A program made the position numbers and the translations under genes. Below the pieces are notes generated by a model. That model saw only the letters and a program-made list of their open reading frames with translations, was not told the DNA's origin and searched no databases. DNA of 64,000 nt, from the NCBI RefSeq assembly GCF_022829605.1, contig NZ_JAKSYD010000068.1, forward strand, positions 30,105-94,104, in the 5' to 3' direction. The DNA is from Methylobacterium sp. E-065 (GTDB lineage: Bacteria; Pseudomonadota; Alphaproteobacteria; Rhizobiales; Beijerinckiaceae). Shown piece after piece: positions 61,214 to 64,000 of this stretch. Each line of letters begins with the position of its first letter. Positions within the stretch are counted from its first letter, which is position 1.

Positions 61214-62107
61214 TTACGCGACGACTGGCATCGCGTGGTCCGAAGACGCCACGACGCGGTTCCGCCCGCCGCTTTTGGCTGCGTAGAGGGCAATATCCGC
61301 ACGCTTCATCAAGGCTTCGACGCTGTCCCCGTCGATCCAGCTGCTGACGCCGAAGCTGCAACTCAGCGTGACGGTCGCGTTGCCCGCGCGAATCCGAAGG
61401 TCCTGCACACTCGCACGCAGGCGCTCGGCCCACGCCGTCGCATCCGCGATGCAGCATCCCGGCAGGATCAGGGCGAATTCCTCTCCGCCGAGCCGACCAC
61501 CGATACCGCCGCCGGCGATCAGATCGGCCACGGCCGTGATCGCGAGATCGCCGACATCGTGCCCGTACCGGTCGTTGATGCGCTTGAAGTGATCGATGTC
61601 GGCCAGGATCGCCGAGACGCCGCCCGGCCGGCCATTCTGAGCTGCGGCGATGCGGGCCCGGTTGAAGAACGCGCGGCGATTCAGGGCGCCGGTCAGCGGG
61701 TCCGTCTCGGCGAGGCGGATCAGCTCTTCCTGCATGGTGGTCAAGCGCTCGGCCGCGCGCAGCCGCGCGTTCAGCTCCTCGGCGCTCGGCGGCTTCTCGA
61801 TGAAGTCGTCGGCACCGCTGTCCAGCGCCTCGGCGAGGCTGCGGACGTTGCGGATCGACGACATCGTGATGACGTGCAGAGGCCCCCGCTCCTCTGCGAG
61901 CAACCGCGCGGACCAGCACAATTCGAGCCCGCAGAGCGGCCGGACCTCAAGGCTGGTGATGAGGACACGCACGGCCGGCGTGCCTTTCAGGAACGCGAGC
62001 GCCTGGGCCGAATCCGTGAAGGCGTGCACGGTGTGGCCCCGGGGCTCGATCAACGACGTGATGATCTGAAGAACGACCCGGCTCGAATCGACGATAACGA
62101 TCTGCAT
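61214..62107 (-). CDS. Diguanylate cyclase with receiver lacking its aspartate
   Basis: 297 residues. An N-terminal receiver-like domain has IVIVDSSRVVLQIITSLIEP and a Lys in DDFIEKPPS. The position of the phosphoacceptor Asp reads RVLITSLEVRPLCGLEL, with Ser in its place, so phosphorylation is unlikely. The C-terminal GGDEF domain (TDPLTGALNRRAFFNRARIA, then GGRLGGEEFALIL) keeps its active site and should make cyclic-di-GMP. The RxxD inhibitory site is not seen at the usual place. Control may occur by protein contacts or an altered switch. Confidence 0.87.
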   Translation of the reverse strand: MQIVIVDSSRVVLQIITSLIEPRGHTVHAFTDSAQALAFLKGTPAVRVLITSLEVRPLCGLELCWSARLLAEERGPLHVITMSSIRNVRSLAEALDSGADDFIEKPPSAEELNARLRAAERLTTMQEELIRLAETDPLTGALNRRAFFNRARIAAAQNGRPGGVSAILADIDHFKRINDRYGHDVGDLAITAVADLIAGGGIGGRLGGEEFALILPGCCIADATAWAERLRASVQDLRIRAGNATVTLSCSFGVSSWIDGDSVEALMKRADIALYAAKSGGRNRVVASSDHAMPVVA

Positions 62108-62180
62108 GGCGTGACCTGGACACGATATCCGCAGTCTGGCGCAGAAGACTTAACCCACCACAAACGGGCCAGATAATAAT

Positions 62181-62537
62181 ATGAGCGTAGCAATAACTAC
62201 CCCGGATCAGCGCTATATCATTGTTCGCGGACGACTTTGGCGCTGCGCGAACCCCGATCTTTCGCCGGAGCGTCGATCGGATCTGGTGGCCGATCTGATG
62301 GCGGCTCGCCGTTCCGTGAAGGCGGCCAAGCAGTCCGAGCGCGAGGGCGCGTCCGGCGCCGCCGAGGCCCTGAAAGCGGCCCGCGCTGCGGTCGATGCCG
62401 CCAAGGTGGGGCTGGGCGAGCGGGGACCGGTCTGGTGGCGCGACGGGGCGCCCGATCTCAACCGGCATCTGGTGCGTACCACGCCCTACGCGGACTGGTA
62501 CGCCGCGCTCAGCGACGGGGAACCCGGACCGCGATGA
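62181..62537 (+). CDS. Hypothetical protein (LWRC type)
   Basis: 118 residues. RGRLWRCANPDLSPERRSDL near the start and GPVWWRDGAPDLNRHLVRTT near the end are the pattern of a small family I have seen beside core genes in Methylobacterium; the middle is a coiled helix (AARRSVKAAKQSEREGASGA). No known function. Its end overlaps the convergent gene by about 29 bases, which is unusual but plausible. Confidence 0.68.
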   Translation: MSVAITTPDQRYIIVRGRLWRCANPDLSPERRSDLVADLMAARRSVKAAKQSEREGASGAAEALKAARAAVDAAKVGLGERGPVWWRDGAPDLNRHLVRTTPYADWYAALSDGEPGPR

Positions 62538-62874
62538 TCTGGGCTCCGGCCGTCCGCTCCTCGGCCACCGCCCCGAGGCGCTGGCGACCCTTCGCGCCGG
62601 CCGCCTGGATCACCGTCAGCATCGGCCGAGCCGTCGGGGCAGCTGCGATTCCGGAGACCGTGGGAACGCCGTAGGTGCCGTAGCTCCAGGGTGACGGGAC
62701 GAGCTCCGAGGGCCGCGGCACGCGGGTCAGGGGCGCCCCGATATAGTCGCCCCGCACGAACTCCCCGGCGAAGCCGTACCCATCTGCGTAGGGCGTTGGA
62801 CCTCCGAGGCCCTGGGCCGCAGCGGGCGTGGCCAGGATGAAGGCCATGAGCGGCAGGATCGTCCGGATCGCCAT
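62509..62874 (-). CDS. Small exported hypothetical protein
   Basis: 121 residues from the ATG at 62874. A signal peptide (AIRTILPLMAFILATPAAAQ) is followed by a Gly/Pro-rich region (GGPTPYADGYGFAGEFVRGD) and a compact C-terminal half. No domain is known. The GGAG site is about 10 bases upstream of the start. It overlaps the 3' end of the convergent gene at 62181. Confidence 0.6.
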   Translation of the reverse strand: MAIRTILPLMAFILATPAAAQGLGGPTPYADGYGFAGEFVRGDYIGAPLTRVPRPSELVPSPWSYGTYGVPTVSGIAAAPTARPMLTVIQAAGAKGRQRLGAVAEERTAGAQIIAVRVPRR

Positions 62875-62997
62875 GGGCCGGTTCCACTCCGTCGAAAGGC
62901 GCGGGTCGCGCAGGATGCAGGGGCAACCGGGTCCACCCCACACCGTTCCGCGGCTCCAGCCGCGAAGACTGCTTAACGCCGGACGACTTGGGTAGGC

Positions 62998-63231
62998 TCA
63001 GCGGCAGGTGGTGATGCGACGGACGACCCAGCCCTCACCCTCGATCCACAGACGGCGACGGGCCCGGCTGCAGCTGGCTTCGTCGTCGCGGTCCACGCCC
63101 GCAATGGCGTGCGCCTGCGGGCTGGCATCGGCGACCTTGGTCTCGACCGGATCCGTCGCGGCCTGGGCCGTTGCGGTGGCAAGGAGAAGCGCGGCTGCGG
63201 CTGCGGCGAGTGCGGTCGTGCGAAATGTCAT
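62998..63231 (-). CDS. Small secreted protein with two cysteines
   Basis: 77 residues from the ATG at 63231 (a longer frame starts at 63303). A signal peptide (TFRTTALAAAAAALLLATAT, AQA) precedes a polar, Arg/Asp-rich mature part of about 55 residues with Cys near SCSRARRRLW and at the end (RITTCR), likely a disulfide. The ribosome site is weak. No family is recognised. Confidence 0.5.
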   Translation of the reverse strand: MTFRTTALAAAAAALLLATATAQAATDPVETKVADASPQAHAIAGVDRDDEASCSRARRRLWIEGEGWVVRRITTCR

Positions 63232-63440
63232 GATGGAGAGAGTGCCCTGCGGCCGTACTGCGGGATTGATGCAGAAATGCGCGGCCGACCGTTTCGGTTT
63301 CATCGCAAGCGGGGGCGCTTAGATTTCCCTGCAATCGCCGTTAAGGAGATCGAGCCCAGACGCGACGGCGCCCTGCAGATGCCCCGGCTCGGGGATTGCC
63401 GCGCTTGGTCCACGCTGCGAGGGTCCGGAAGCCAGGGTTT

Positions 63441-64000
63441 ATGAGCAAGCCGAAACCGCCGACCAACGCGCTTCTGACGCCGGAGAAGCGGACCGAGGAC
63501 GTCGACCAGACGATCCGTCCGCTGAGCCTGGCCGAGTTCATCGGCCAGCGCGCGGCCCGGGCCAACATGCAGATCTTCATCGAGGCCGCCCGCAAGACGG
63601 GCCAGGCGCTCGACCACGTGCTGTTCGTCGGGCCCCCCGGGCTCGGCAAGACCACGCTCGCCCAGATCGTCGCCCGCGAACTCGGGGTGAACTTCCGCTC
63701 CACCTCCGGGCCGGTCATCGCCAAGGCCGGCGATCTCGCCGCCCAGCTCACCAATCTCGACGAGCGCGACGTCCTGTTCATCGACGAGATCCACCGGCTC
63801 AACCCGGCGGTCGAGGAGATCCTCTACCCGGCCATGGAGGATTACCAGCTCGACCTGATCATCGGCGAAGGCCCGGCGGCGCGCTCGGTCAAGATCGAGC
63901 TGCCCAAGTTCACCCTGGTCGGCGCCACCACGCGCGCGGGCCTGCTGACCACGCCGCTGCGCGACCGGTTCGGCATCCCGATCCGGCTCGAGTTCTACGA
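63441..64000 (+). CDS. ruvB: Holliday junction branch-migration helicase RuvB (5' part, cut by window)
   Basis: The ATG at 63441 opens a frame running to the window edge (186 codons seen of about 345). It has the RuvB start [20 protein letters not shown], Walker [14 protein letters not shown] near residue 60, Walker [21 protein letters not shown] and sensor [20 protein letters not shown]. RuvB is the AAA+ motor that moves Holliday junctions with RuvA. The upstream genes are not ruvA or ruvC, so those lie elsewhere or are unlinked. Confidence 0.95.
   Translation, partial: MSKPKPPTNALLTPEKRTEDVDQTIRPLSLAEFIGQRAARANMQIFIEAARKTGQALDHVLFVGPPGLGKTTLAQIVARELGVNFRSTSGPVIAKAGDLAAQLTNLDERDVLFIDEIHRLNPAVEEILYPAMEDYQLDLIIGEGPAARSVKIELPKFTLVGATTRAGLLTTPLRDRFGIPIRLEFY

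Noticed and set aside
1..64000. CRISPR arrays, rRNA genes, replication origin or prophage structural genes
   Set aside because: I looked for regularly spaced repeats, rRNA-like sequence, iteron clusters and phage head/tail genes and saw none.

Overview
The window is GC-rich DNA from an alphaproteobacterium, most likely a Methylobacterium or close relative. This is inferred from codon bias, typical housekeeping genes (leuC, ruvB, DNA topoisomerase IB), many Crp/Fnr regulators, small PRC-barrel and AprI/Inh-type exported proteins, and dispersed intergenic repeats. It alternates between conserved metabolic operons and gene-poor accessory stretches.

Region 1 (1-8.8 kb): the 5' end of a Tat-exported protein, a DAO-family FAD oxidoreductase, and a LysR regulator divergent from a nitrilase. 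The nitrilase leads a complete branched-chain-type ABC importer: binding protein, LivH permease, a LivM-LivG fusion, and LivF. A palindrome fitting the LysR T-N11-A box lies just before the nitrilase start. The set reads as an uptake-and-hydrolysis unit for a nitrile or nitrile-derived compound.

Region 2 (8.8-28 kb): accessory DNA with an IS6-type transposase relic, a serine-recombinase tail, a broken NicO-type metal exporter and many small hypothetical genes. It also holds signalling genes: a PAS/LOV-like protein without the photoactive cysteine, a GAF/degenerate GGDEF/EAL protein, and four Crp/Fnr regulators. Three of these regulators are directly followed by a gene for the same ~85-residue partner family. 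Two paralogous CPxC...CGWC mini-proteins and several unlisted small membrane peptides also lie here.

Region 3 (28-38 kb): a same-strand redox cluster. It holds a DUF971 protein, an AprA-like flavoprotein with an AprB-like ferredoxin, a HEAT-repeat protein, a Crp/Fnr regulator, a NitT/TauT-type ABC importer, a 7Fe ferredoxin, a ferredoxin-NADP reductase and an EamA exporter. No sulfate-activation genes are present, so the substrate is unknown. The set looks self-contained: import, two-electron chemistry, electron supply, export and control.

Region 4 (about 38-51.9 kb): a probable genomic island ending at a tyrosine integrase next to tRNA-Leu(CAG). Cargo includes a DUF3768 protein, an XRE regulator, coiled-coil and GYF-domain envelope proteins, a broken resolvase, and a defence-like pair of loci. 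One locus is a GHKL ATPase joined to a Shedu-like nuclease domain. The other is a 154-residue protein whose stop codon follows a canonical G GGA AAC slippery heptamer, with a perfect 10-bp hairpin 6 nt downstream. A -1 shift there fuses it to a long TPR / GreA-C-like / PIN-nuclease protein. This apparent programmed frameshift is the most striking signal in the window.

Region 5 (52-64 kb): core genome. leuC, a 2-hydroxyacid dehydrogenase overlapping an AprI/Inh inhibitor-like gene, cytochrome b561, an NADPH-dependent FMN reductase, a methyltransferase and glycosyltransferase pair, topoisomerase IB, a LuxR-type regulator, a diguanylate cyclase with a receiver lacking its aspartate, small secreted proteins, and the 5' part of ruvB, cut by the window edge.
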